From Saccharospirillum sp. (GTDB lineage Bacteria > Pseudomonadota > Gammaproteobacteria > Pseudomonadales > Natronospirillaceae): 64,000 nucleotides of DNA. The notes under the pieces are model-generated. The model made no database searches and had not been told where the DNA came from. It was given only the letters and a program-made list of their open reading frames with translations. Numbering within the stretch: the stretch's first letter is position 1; each line of letters begins with the position of its first letter. The translations under genes and the position numbers were made by a program. Below, piece after piece: positions 55,003 through 64,000 of this stretch. The stretch is from contig JAGYIL010000001.1 of NCBI GenBank assembly GCA_018402545.1, positions 992,001 through 1,056,000 of the forward strand, written 5' to 3'.

Positions 55003-57341
55003 GAAGCCTCCCGTGCCTGGTCGGCCAGCTGTTCCAGCGCGAACAGAACCTGTTCGGGCGTGGCCGGGGTGTTGAGGGCCGGGTTGATGCGGTAGTCAGC
55101 GGTGCTGGCGATGGCATCGCGCAGTGCACACCAGACTGAAATGGGCAGCATCAGCGGCGGTTCGCCCACAGCCTTCGACTTGAAGACGGTGTCTTCCCGG
55201 TTCGGCTGATCAAAGAGTTCGACATTGAATATTGGCGGCGTATCGCCGATCGAAGGAATCTTGTAAGTCGCCGGGCTGTTCGACAACAAACGGCCTTCGT
55301 CATTCCACTTCAGCTCTTCGGTGGTCAGCCAGCCCATGCCCTGAATAAAGCCGCCTTCTATCTGGCCGATGTCGATGGCCGGGTTCAGGCTGTCGCCGAC
55401 GTCGTGCAGGATATCGACCCGGTCTACAGCGTATTCGCCGGTCAGCGTATCGATGGTGACTTCCGAGCAGGAAGCTCCGTAGGCGAAGTACAGGAACGGT
55501 CGGCCTTTGCCGGTTGCGGCATCCCAGTGGAGTTTTGGGGTACGGTAGTAGCCGGTTGCCGACAGCGATATCCGGTTCATATAAGCCGTTTGCACCAGAT
55601 CGGCGAAGGTCAGGCGGTGCTCGCCGATCTGCACCTGGCCGTTATTAAATTCGATCTGATCGGGGCGCACTTTGTAATGGTCTGTCGCGAATTCGACCAG
55701 TCGTTGCTTGATAGTGCGGGCCGCGTTCTGCGCCGCCGCACCGTTCAGGTCGGTGCCGCTCGACGCCGCCGTAGGCGAGGTGTTCGGTACTTTATCGGTA
55801 CGGGTAGCCGACGACTGAACCGTGGCCAGCGGCACCGAAAACTCGGTGGCGACAATCTGCGCTACCTTGGTGAACAGACCCTGGCCCATTTCGGTGCCAC
55901 CGTGGTTCAGATAAATACTGCCATCGGTGTACAGATGAATCAGCGCACCGGCCTGATTCAGGTGTTTGGCGGTGAAGGAAATGCCGAATTTTACCGGCGT
56001 CAGTGCGAGCCCTTTTTTGATGATGGGGCTGCGGGCGTTGAAGTCGCGAATGGCCTCGCGACGCGTCCAATAGTCGGCGCTGTGTTCGAGCCGTCCAATC
56101 AGCTCGGGCAAAATGTTGTCGGTCACCGTCATGTGATAGGGCGTGACGTTGCGTCCCTCATCACCGTACAAGTTGCGTTTGCGAATGGTCAGCGGGTCTT
56201 CACCCAGGTTACGGGCGATGCCATCCATCGCCGCTTCAATGGTCATCATGCCCTGAGGACCGCCAAAACCCCGAAAGGCGGTGTTGGATGCCGTGTTGGT
56301 GCGACACCGGTAGCCGGTGATATGGGCTTCATTCAGAAAGTAGCCGTTGTCAGCATGAAACATGGCCCGGTCGACAATGGCGTTTGACAGGTCAGGAGAG
56401 AAGCCGCACAGGCCGTTAACCTCGATATCGGCCGCCTGAATGTGGCCCGACTCGTCGTAGCCGAGCGTCCAGCGGTTGACAAAGGGGTGGCGCTTGCCGG
56501 TGGTGGTCATGTCCTGGCCGCGTGGCAGGCGCAGCTTGACCGCACGCCCGGTTTTGCGGGCCAGCAGCGCGGCGATGCAGGCCCATTGCGCTGCCTGAGT
56601 CTCCTTGCCACCAAAACCACCGCCCATGCGACGCACATCAACGGTAACCTGGCTGAACGGAATGCCGAGCACCTCGGCCACCAGTTTTTGCACTTCACTC
56701 GGGTGCTGACTGGAGGTGTACACCAGCATGCCGCCGTCTTCTTCGGGAATGACCAGGCTTACCTGGCCTTCCAGGTAAAAATGTTCCTGCCCGCCGATGT
56801 GGATTTCGCCACTGGTGGTGTGGGTGGCGTTGGCCAGACCCGTTAACGCATCGCCCCGGCGAAATTGAACGGTATCGCCGACATAGGTTTCAGCGGCCCG
56901 AGCCTGATCGACTGTCAGAATGGCGTCTCCCGGTGTGATGTTCCACTCAGCCAACAGGGTAGCCTGGCGTGCCTGTTCGATGTTTTCTGCGGCAACGGCA
57001 AAAAGTGGCTGGCCGTGAAACAGAATCTGGTCGTCAGCCAGAACGGGGTCCCCCGGGTAAACGGCACCAATGTCGGTGTGGCCGGGTACGTCGGCCAGCG
57101 TCAGTGTCGCGACGACTCCTGGGGCCGTGGCGACTTTATTGATGTTGAGCGAATTCAGGGTGCCGGCCGCAACATCCGACAGAGCTACCGCCGCGTGCAG
57201 CAGGTTGGCCGGTTCCGGCAGGTCGTCCACATAGCGCGCCTGGCCACTAACCTGGCGGGCGGCGCTTTCGTGGGCAACGGCGGCACCGCGATGGCCCTGT
57301 GATACTGCCTCCGGTAAACGGGTTTCAGTCAGCTTACGCAT
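54999..57341 (-). CDS. xdhB: Xanthine dehydrogenase molybdopterin-binding subunit
   Basis: QEHFYLEGQ..., RMGGGFGGKETQ, NTAFRGFGGPQGM signatures. Confidence 0.95.
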   Translation of the reverse strand: MRKLTETRLPEAVSQGHRGAAVAHESAARQVSGQARYVDDLPEPANLLHAAVALSDVAAGTLNSLNINKVATAPGVVATLTLADVPGHTDIGAVYPGDPVLADDQILFHGQPLFAVAAENIEQARQATLLAEWNITPGDAILTVDQARAAETYVGDTVQFRRGDALTGLANATHTTSGEIHIGGQEHFYLEGQVSLVIPEEDGGMLVYTSSQHPSEVQKLVAEVLGIPFSQVTVDVRRMGGGFGGKETQAAQWACIAALLARKTGRAVKLRLPRGQDMTTTGKRHPFVNRWTLGYDESGHIQAADIEVNGLCGFSPDLSNAIVDRAMFHADNGYFLNEAHITGYRCRTNTASNTAFRGFGGPQGMMTIEAAMDGIARNLGEDPLTIRKRNLYGDEGRNVTPYHMTVTDNILPELIGRLEHSADYWTRREAIRDFNARSPIIKKGLALTPVKFGISFTAKHLNQAGALIHLYTDGSIYLNHGGTEMGQGLFTKVAQIVATEFSVPLATVQSSATRTDKVPNTSPTAASSGTDLNGAAAQNAARTIKQRLVEFATDHYKVRPDQIEFNNGQVQIGEHRLTFADLVQTAYMNRISLSATGYYRTPKLHWDAATGKGRPFLYFAYGASCSEVTIDTLTGEYAVDRVDILHDVGDSLNPAIDIGQIEGGFIQGMGWLTTEELKWNDEGRLLSNSPATYKIPSIGDTPPIFNVELFDQPNREDTVFKSKAVGEPPLMLPISVWCALRDAIASTADYRINPALNTPATPEQVLFALEQLADQAREAS

Positions 57342-58809
57342 GGTCTAACCCTCCATGGGTGTGTACCCGGGTGGGGGTATCTGGCTGGGTCGTCTCGAGA
57401 TGAAACCGCCGGAACAGATTGGCGGTAACCTGCACCCGGTAACGGGCACTGGCGCGAACGTCGTCTATGGGCGCCAGGGCGTCGGCGAGCGTCCGGCTGA
57501 TGGCGTCAACTGCAACGGTTGGCCAGTGCTGCCCGATCAGCTGGTCTTGCCAGTCGGCCAGCACCAGGGGCGTCGCTGCCAGGCCACCGAAGCCCGCGCG
57601 CAGGCAGGTGACGGTGTCGTTCGAGTCGGTCTCAAGGTAGAACACCACGCAAACGGTTGAGATATCGTCTTCGAAGCGTTTCGATATTTTGTAGGCCCGC
57701 AGCTGGCTGCCAGGCTGGCGGCGGGGAAGGTGTATAGTGTCGATCCATTCATCGTCGGCCAGAACAGTCTGGCGGTAGCCGGTAATCAGCTCGCTGACTG
57801 GCAGGGTGCGTTCGGTCTGGCCATTACTCAGGGTGACGGTTGCCCCCAGGGCAATCAATAGCGGTGGCGTGTCGCCAATGGGCGAGGCATTGCCCAGGTT
57901 GCCACCCAGGGTGCCCCGGTTCCGGATTGGCCGGGACCCCAGCCGCTCCAGCCATTCGCGAGCTTCCGGATAGTCCGCCAGCAGCGTCGGTTCAAGATCG
58001 GTGTAACTGACGGCAGCGCCGATGTGCAGGCCCTCATCATCAACTCGGATGTGATTCAACTCAGCCACCTGGCTCAGGTCAATCAGGGCGTTCAGGTTGG
58101 CCAAACGCTGGGTCTTTTCCAGCGCCAGGTCGGTACTGCCAGCACTGAATCGGGCGCCCGGTGCCTGGGCCCGGGCTTTGGCCAGGTCCTGACGAGTTCT
58201 GGGCTGCCAGAAGCCGACCGCATGGTCAGTTTTTGTTTCTTCCGGTAACACCGGCGTTTCCAGACTTCTCAATTCAGCTTCAATGTCGGCGATCTGAGCG
58301 CTGAATGCATCGCCATGACGCTGTTCAAGCAAGGCCATGCCTGCATCGATAATCGGGCGGTAACCGGTGCAGCGACAAAGGTTACCCGACAGGGCCGTTA
58401 AGACCGCCTCCCGGCTAGGTGCCACGTCGCTGTGATAGAGCGCAAAGAGGCTCATTACAAAGCCCGGTGTACAGAACCCGCACTGGGAACCATGGTGCTC
58501 CACCAATGCCTGCTGTACCGGGTGCAGGGCACCTGCCTGTTCCAGATGTTCAACGGTGAGTAACTGTTTGCCATGCAGGCTGTGCACGAAGGTTATGCAG
58601 CTGTTCAGGCTGCGATAGCGCATGCCCTGATCGGTCAGTTCGCCAACCACCACTGTACAGGCGCCACAGTCACCGGAGGCACAGCCTTCTTTGGTGCCGG
58701 TCAGATGTGCCTGTTCACGCAGGTAATCCAGTACCGTGAGGTCGGGGTCGGTCTTGGCCAGAGTCACGGGCTGGCGATTTAATAGAAAGTCGGTCATAGC
58801 GCCTCGCAA
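57334..58809 (-). CDS. xdhA: Xanthine dehydrogenase small subunit (2x[2Fe-2S], FAD)
   Basis: GTKEGCASGDCGACTVVVG; GSQCGFCTPGFVMSLFAL; NLCRCTGYRPI. Confidence 0.95.
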   Translation of the reverse strand: MRGAMTDFLLNRQPVTLAKTDPDLTVLDYLREQAHLTGTKEGCASGDCGACTVVVGELTDQGMRYRSLNSCITFVHSLHGKQLLTVEHLEQAGALHPVQQALVEHHGSQCGFCTPGFVMSLFALYHSDVAPSREAVLTALSGNLCRCTGYRPIIDAGMALLEQRHGDAFSAQIADIEAELRSLETPVLPEETKTDHAVGFWQPRTRQDLAKARAQAPGARFSAGSTDLALEKTQRLANLNALIDLSQVAELNHIRVDDEGLHIGAAVSYTDLEPTLLADYPEAREWLERLGSRPIRNRGTLGGNLGNASPIGDTPPLLIALGATVTLSNGQTERTLPVSELITGYRQTVLADDEWIDTIHLPRRQPGSQLRAYKISKRFEDDISTVCVVFYLETDSNDTVTCLRAGFGGLAATPLVLADWQDQLIGQHWPTVAVDAISRTLADALAPIDDVRASARYRVQVTANLFRRFHLETTQPDTPTRVHTHGGLDHA

Positions 58810-58935
58810 AGACTACCCGGCGGCATAACCCGGGCGCTCTTCGTTGTGATGTCGATTATTGCTTCTGCGAGCATGGCCTGCTCATTATGTAACGATTGTT
58901 ATGGCCAAACTCATAGCAAGTTCAAGGCCATAATA

Positions 58936-58949
58936 TGACCGACTGGTCA
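58936..58949. promoter_or_regulatory. RutR-like operator upstream of xdhABC
   Basis: Palindrome TGACC-gact-GGTCA. Confidence 0.45.
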
Positions 58950-59017
58950 GGAAAGGTAAAGTCCCGGTTAACCGTCGGTTTTTCGCAGCTTACTCAGGGG
59001 TGCTTTGGTTACGGGGT

Positions 59018-59569
59018 CTACTTTTGTGCACTAAATTGGTGCGAGCTCTCTGAAAACGCCGTCAGCCAGTGCGGATGCTCGTCTGCGATGAGTTGTACAA
59101 GTGAAGCCAGGCGTGCATTTGAAAGCTGTCGGTAGTCGAAATAGGGCGTTACGATGACTGACTGTTCCGGGTGTTGAACAAAGGGGTGTTCAGCGGGCAA
59201 CACCTGATCATCGGCCAGCCAGTCCAGGGAGCGCCCGTAAGTCTGGCCCATCACGATGCAAAGCTGCCCGGGCTCGGGGATCCACTTGTGTTCAAACACC
59301 AATGCACAAGCCGAGCCGCTTTGCAGCAGGCGCTGTTCGCGGCAGGTTTGCCAGTCGGGTTCCAGCGGTGTCAGGCCGTGCAGTAGTTTTGCGTAGAGAT
59401 TGAAAATCTTGCGCCAGTGATTGCCGCCGGCTTGAGTTAGCTGTTCTAGCTGGTTCCGTACCAGAGGCAGAACCCCCTTTGAACGATCCGACTGAATGCC
59501 CGGGGGCCTGTGTGGTGTGCATACCACGAGTAAGGGAGAGCGATCTCCAAGTCCGGATAAGCTGAACAT
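59018..59569 (-). CDS. Conserved hypothetical protein (possibly DUF6942-like)
   Basis: MFSLSGLGDRSPLLVVCTPHRPPGIQ..GGNHWRKIFNLYAKLLHGL..CIVMGQTYGRSLDW; the long ORF start at 60145 overlaps puuE and is rejected. Confidence 0.6.
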   Translation of the reverse strand: MFSLSGLGDRSPLLVVCTPHRPPGIQSDRSKGVLPLVRNQLEQLTQAGGNHWRKIFNLYAKLLHGLTPLEPDWQTCREQRLLQSGSACALVFEHKWIPEPGQLCIVMGQTYGRSLDWLADDQVLPAEHPFVQHPEQSVIVTPYFDYRQLSNARLASLVQLIADEHPHWLTAFSESSHQFSAQK

Positions 59570-59677
59570 TGCGAATAAGCTCCCCGTGCAATGAGTTAAA
59601 AATTGTCTAGCGTTGTAATTCGTGCCTAAATATTTGCATGCTGGTTGCGTCTGACTCAAGAAATACAGGAGATGTGT

Positions 59678-60598
59678 GTGAATCACCCGACCTTTGATCC
59701 CTCCTACCCCAGAGACCTGATTGGGTATGGCGCCCACCCGCCGAAAGCAAACTGGCCCGGTAAAGCCCGTGTGGCGGTACAGTTTGTGATTAATTATGAG
59801 GAAGGAGGTGAGCAGTGCATTTTGCATGGTGACAGCGAATCCGAACGGTTCCTGTCTGAAATTGTTGGGGCCGAGTCGTACTCGGACCGGCACCTGAGTA
59901 TGGAAAGCCTTTACGAATACGGCAGCCGGGCAGGGTTTTGGCGGTTGCATCGTTTGTTCACCGAGCGAAACATTCCGGTGACGGTGTTTGGCGTGGCCAT
60001 GGCCATGCAGCGCAACCCGGAGGCTGTGGAAGCCATGCTCAAAGCCGACTGGGAAATTGCCTCTCACGGTTACCGCTGGATTCATTATCAGCATGTCCCT
60101 GAATCGGTCGAGCGCGAGCATCTGGAGCGGGCGCTGGATATTCACCGCGCCATGACCGGTTCCACACCAGCAGGCTGGTACCTGGGTCGAACCTCGCCCA
60201 ATTCCCTCAAACTGATCGCCGAGCGCGACGATATTCTGTATTGCGCCGACAGCTATGCCGATGACCTGCCGTATTACGACCTGAACTACAGTCGTCCGCT
60301 ATTAATGGTTCCTTATACCCTGGACACCAACGACATGCGCTTCGCAACGCCCCAGGGTTTTAACAGCGGGGATCAGTTCTTCAGTCACCTGCGCGATGCA
60401 TTCGATGTGCTGTACGAGGAAGGCGAGACAGCACCGAAGATGCTGAGTATTGGGCTGCACTGTCGATTGGTGGGCCGGCCGGCTCGGCTGGCGGCATTAA
60501 GACGCTTTATTGATCATGTACTGGCGCACGACAAGGTATGGGTGACCACCCGGGAAGCCATTGCCCGGCATTGGCTGGATGAACATCCGCTGAGCTAA
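59678..60598 (+). CDS. puuE: Putative urate catabolism / allantoinase PuuE (polysaccharide deacetylase fold)
   Basis: YPRDLIGYGAHPPKANWPGKARVAVQFVINYEEGGEQCILHGD; GTG start preceded by aggag (ATG 59672 alternative). Confidence 0.92.
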   Translation: MNHPTFDPSYPRDLIGYGAHPPKANWPGKARVAVQFVINYEEGGEQCILHGDSESERFLSEIVGAESYSDRHLSMESLYEYGSRAGFWRLHRLFTERNIPVTVFGVAMAMQRNPEAVEAMLKADWEIASHGYRWIHYQHVPESVEREHLERALDIHRAMTGSTPAGWYLGRTSPNSLKLIAERDDILYCADSYADDLPYYDLNYSRPLLMVPYTLDTNDMRFATPQGFNSGDQFFSHLRDAFDVLYEEGETAPKMLSIGLHCRLVGRPARLAALRRFIDHVLAHDKVWVTTREAIARHWLDEHPLS

Positions 60599-60603
60599 AA
60601 CAG

Positions 60604-60636
60604 AAAAAGCCGACCCACGGGGTCGGCTTTTTTTTG
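60604..60636. terminator. Bidirectional terminator between puuE and glnA
   Basis: aaaaagccgacc-cacg-gggtcggctttttttt. Confidence 0.88.
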
Positions 60637-60701
60637 ACTCTCTTGCTTGTCTGGTGACAGACCGGCTAAGTCAGCCGGTCGGTTACCCAGGGTGCAAGTT
60701 A

Positions 60702-62108
60702 TTAGACAGAGTAGTACATGTCGAACTCAACAGGGTGAGTTGTCATGTCCAGGGTGACGATGTCTTCACGCTTGAGCGCGATGTAGGCATCGATCATGTC
60801 GTCGTCGAATACACCACCGGCTTTCAGGAACTCGCGATCCTGGTCCAGCGCGTCCAGAGCCTGAGTCAGGCTGCTGCACACGGTTGGGTAATCGTTCTGC
60901 TCTTCCGGCGGCAGGTCGTACAGATCCTTGTCGGCAGAATCGCCAGGGTGGATCTTGTTCTTGATGCCGTCGAGGCCAGCCATCAGGAAGGCAGAGAACA
61001 TCAGGTACGGGTTTGCTGTCGGGTCACCGAAACGCACTTCGATACGCTTGGCCTTTGGCGACGAGACGTATGGCAGGCGGATTGAAGCTGAACGGTTACG
61101 GGCTGAGTAAGCCAGCATGACCGGTGCTTCAAAGCCTGGAACCAGGCGCTTGTACGAGTTGGTTGACGCGTTGGCGAAGGCGTTCAGGGCACGGGCGTGC
61201 TTGATGATGCCGCCAATGTAGAACAGGGCCATTTCGCTCATGCCAGCGTATTCGTCACCGGCAAACTGGTTCACACCGTCTTTGGAGAACGACATGTGAA
61301 CGTGCATGCCACTGCCGTTGTCGCCAACCAGAGGCTTGGGCATGAAGGTAGCGGTTTTGCCGTAAGCATGCGCAACGTTGTGTACGCAGTATTTCAATAC
61401 CTGAACTTCGTCCGCTTTCTTGGTCAGGGTGTTGGCGCCAACACCGATTTCGCACTGACCGGCGGTGCCGACTTCGTGGTGGTGTACTTCAATTTCCAGA
61501 CCCATGGATTCCATGGCGTCGCACATGGCGGCACGCAGATCGTGCAGGCTGTCGACAGGAGGAACCGGGAAGTAGCCGCCTTTGACTTTCGGGCGGTGAC
61601 CCAGGTTGCCGTCTTCGAAAACGCGCTCGGAAGACCAGGCCGCTTCTTCAGAATCGATCTTGTAGAAAGAACCGGAAATGTCAGAACCCCATTTCACATC
61701 GTCGAAAACGAAGAACTCGGGTTCCGGGCCGAACAGGGCGGTGTCGCCCAGGCCAGTTGAGGCCAGGTAAGCTTCAGCGCGCTTGGCAACTGAACGCGGG
61801 TCACGGTTGTAGCCTTCACCGGTTGAAGGTTCAACGATGTCGCAACGTACGATGACGGTGGGGTCTTCAAAGAACGGATCGATCATGGAGGCCGAGTCGT
61901 CAGGCAGCAGAATCATGTCCGATTCGTTGATGCCCTTCCAGCCAGAAATAGAAGAACCGTCGAACATTTTGCCTTCAGTAAAGAAGGTGTCGTCGATTTC
62001 CGAAGCAGGAATGGTAACGTGCTGTTCTTTACCCTTGGTGTCTGTGAAACGCAGGTCAACCCAGCGTGCTTCACATTCTGCAATCAGTTTCATCGTATGA
62101 TCTGACAT
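60702..62108 (-). CDS. glnA: Glutamine synthetase type I
   Basis: [35 protein letters not shown]; adenylylation-type loop NLYDLPPEE. Confidence 0.97.
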   Translation of the reverse strand: MSDHTMKLIAECEARWVDLRFTDTKGKEQHVTIPASEIDDTFFTEGKMFDGSSISGWKGINESDMILLPDDSASMIDPFFEDPTVIVRCDIVEPSTGEGYNRDPRSVAKRAEAYLASTGLGDTALFGPEPEFFVFDDVKWGSDISGSFYKIDSEEAAWSSERVFEDGNLGHRPKVKGGYFPVPPVDSLHDLRAAMCDAMESMGLEIEVHHHEVGTAGQCEIGVGANTLTKKADEVQVLKYCVHNVAHAYGKTATFMPKPLVGDNGSGMHVHMSFSKDGVNQFAGDEYAGMSEMALFYIGGIIKHARALNAFANASTNSYKRLVPGFEAPVMLAYSARNRSASIRLPYVSSPKAKRIEVRFGDPTANPYLMFSAFLMAGLDGIKNKIHPGDSADKDLYDLPPEEQNDYPTVCSSLTQALDALDQDREFLKAGGVFDDDMIDAYIALKREDIVTLDMTTHPVEFDMYYSV

Positions 62109-62300
62109 GGTACGTCTCCAAGTTAAACGGCCCTGCGGCCGGTGAGCTTTGATTCAGTGTGACAAGTTCAGGTGACGACAGCAGCATCGCACAATCGTCT
62201 GCTGTTTTCACCGGCTAACCACCTGGTTGATGCCAGGGCACCTGTTAGGCCAGGCTGGAAAGCCGTAGGAATCTGAGCACTAACTGTGTGCACTGGTTTA

Positions 62301-62315
62301 GCAAGGCCTGTGCCA
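62301..62315 (-). promoter_or_regulatory. sigma54 promoter of glnA
   Basis: Minus strand TGGCAC-AGGCC-TTGC consensus. Confidence 0.8.
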
Positions 62316-62379
62316 GCCCAATTGAGCGCCAGGGTATCGGGGTTTCCGGCGGGTCCGGGGCAGTTTCAAAGGTTTTTGG

Positions 62380-62438
62380 TGCACTATGGTGGTGCGTCTT
62401 TCCGATCACTGCACTGTGGTAGGGCACTGATTTGGTGC
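62380..62438. promoter_or_regulatory. Two NtrC-type binding sites upstream of glnA
   Basis: TGCACT-ATGG-TGGTGC (62380-62395) and GGCACT-GATT-TGGTGC (62423-62438), near the consensus TGCACC-N4-TGGTGCA, centres about 43 bp apart. Confidence 0.75.
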
Positions 62439-62597
62439 GTCGAGATCCAATCGTGCCGGAAAACAGGGCGGAGCGCATTTTTGTCGGATTAAGTGGCCGT
62501 GCAGCTTATCCGCAGCGGTTTGTAACCCGGCGTGAAAAACGACGTGTGGGCAGGTATAATCCCGCGCCCTTTCCTGCTGAGTGATCTTTGATCAGTT

Positions 62598-64000
62598 ATG
62601 AAGTTTGTAACCAAGTTGTTTCCGGAAATCACCATTAAGACGCGGCCCGTACGCAAGCTGATGGTTAAAAGCCTGGCGCAGAACATGCGCAATGTCTTGC
62701 GTCGTATCTGCCCGGAGGTGGTGGTCCGTAACGATTGGGACAGCATCATAGTGCGTACCCCCGAGGCAACGACTGATGAAGTAAACCAGGCCGTTGCAGG
62801 GGCGCTGGAATGCATTCCCGGGATTGCCCAGGTCAGTTCGGTGCTGCAATTTGAGCTGGGTGATTTCGACCAGATTCTGGCTGACACCGAGTCCGTTTGG
62901 GGCCGGGAGCTGGCGGGTAAAACCTTCTGTGTGCGGGTTAAGCGTAATGGTAATCACGACTTTAACTCGGTTGAACTCGAGCGCTACGTAGGTGGCGGTC
63001 TGAACCAGCGTACCGAAGCCGCTGGCGTACGCCTGAAAGATCCGGACGTTGTGGTCAAACTGGAGATCAAACACGATCGCCTCTTTGTGGTGCAGCAACA
63101 GCGCCCCGGTCTGGGTGGCTACCCGCTGGGTACGCAGGAAGAGGTGATGACGCTGATGTCGGGCGGGTTCGACTCTACTGTAGCGGCACACCAGATGATC
63201 CGGCGCGGCGTAAAAAGCCACTTTCTGTTTTTCAATCTGGGCGGCTCGGCGCACGAAAACGGCGTGAAGGAAGTCAGTTATTACCTCTGGAAAAAATACG
63301 GCAGCTCGCACCGGGTATTGTTTGTATCGGTGCCGTTCGAGGCCGTGGTCGAGGCCATCCTGACCCAAGTACCGGATCGCTACATGGGTGTGGTGCTGAA
63401 ACGCATGATGATGCGTGCAGCAGAGAAAGTCGCCACTGAGCTCGGCATTGCCGCCGTAGTGACCGGTGAGGCCCTGGCCCAGGTCTCCAGCCAGACCCTG
63501 CCAAACCTAAGTCATATCGATGAGGTAACGGACTTGTTGGTGTTGCGACCGCTGATTGTGACCGGCAAGCCGGACATCATCGATCAGGCCCGGGCCATTG
63601 GCACGGCCACCTGTGCGGAAAAAATGCCGGAGTTCTGCGGCGTCATTTCACGTAAGCCCAATGCAGCCTGCAAGCGTGCCGATGTTCAGGCGGCAGAAGC
63701 TGATTTTGACTGGGCCGTGCTCGACGAGGCCATCGCCAACGCAAAGCGTGAAAGCATTGAAACCCTGACCTGGAATTCCCAGGATGACCTGTCGATGGGC
63801 ATTAACACGGTGTCGGACACGAACCAGGCAGTCGTCATTGATGTGCGTCACCCGACGGAAGCCGACGATGCGCCCCTGCCAACAATCGACGCGACCGTCA
63901 TGCAAATTCCCTTCTACAGTCTGAATCGCAAGTTCGCCGAGCTCAATCAGGACCAGCAATATCTGCTGTATTGCGACAAGGGCGTCATGAGCAAACTACA
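62598..64000 (+). CDS. thiI: tRNA 4-thiouridine synthase ThiI (3' end outside window)
   Basis: THUMP region then LMSGGFDSTVAAHQMIRRG PP-loop; runs into rhodanese domain; open at window end. Confidence 0.94.
   Translation, partial: MKFVTKLFPEITIKTRPVRKLMVKSLAQNMRNVLRRICPEVVVRNDWDSIIVRTPEATTDEVNQAVAGALECIPGIAQVSSVLQFELGDFDQILADTESVWGRELAGKTFCVRVKRNGNHDFNSVELERYVGGGLNQRTEAAGVRLKDPDVVVKLEIKHDRLFVVQQQRPGLGGYPLGTQEEVMTLMSGGFDSTVAAHQMIRRGVKSHFLFFNLGGSAHENGVKEVSYYLWKKYGSSHRVLFVSVPFEAVVEAILTQVPDRYMGVVLKRMMMRAAEKVATELGIAAVVTGEALAQVSSQTLPNLSHIDEVTDLLVLRPLIVTGKPDIIDQARAIGTATCAEKMPEFCGVISRKPNAACKRADVQAAEADFDWAVLDEAIANAKRESIETLTWNSQDDLSMGINTVSDTNQAVVIDVRHPTEADDAPLPTIDATVMQIPFYSLNRKFAELNQDQQYLLYCDKGVMSKL

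Noticed and set aside
55404-56387. 327-aa plus-strand ORF
   Set aside because: Antisense to well-supported xdhB; typical high-GC shadow ORF.
59570-60145. Upstream half of minus-strand ORF 59018..60145
   Set aside because: Antisense to puuE; the supported start is the ATG at 59569.

Overview
The window is about 64 kb of a GC-rich gammaproteobacterial chromosome. Gene content and order recall Pseudomonas and Oceanospirillales relatives, but the taxon is inferred, not proven. It is mostly core genome: ahpC (partial), trxA, fadE, rnt, a motY-like gene, an MSHA pilus island (mshA-C-D-O-P-Q), pgi, panD-panC-panB-folK-pcnB, cbrB-cbrA, gluQ, a heme ABC transporter, serB, a fimX-like gene, epmB/efp/epmA, a proQ-family gene, psd, a full urate pathway (xdhABC-uraD-uraH-puuD plus puuE), glnA and thiI (partial). 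Two signals stand out. (1) Between cbrB and pcnB, with no annotated gene, there is a complete CrcZ-type sRNA locus on the minus strand: an exact TGTTAC-N14-GTAACA palindrome, a well-spaced sigma54 -24/-12 element, then a transcript with at least five A-rich AAnAAnAA clusters. A 55-aa cbrX-like ORF is coupled to cbrA by TAATG. (2) Seven intergenic copies of a modular, hairpin-rich repeat (113-199 bp) have outer stems that differ between copies but stay self-complementary within each copy. Stem mismatches are strongly biased to G-U/G-T wobbles on one element strand. Other observations include a siderophore-binding-protein gene broken by one in-frame TGA, a VOC gene remnant, a RutR-like operator upstream of xdh, a CRP-like site upstream of the PilZ-fimX pair, and a mosaic MshQ adhesin.
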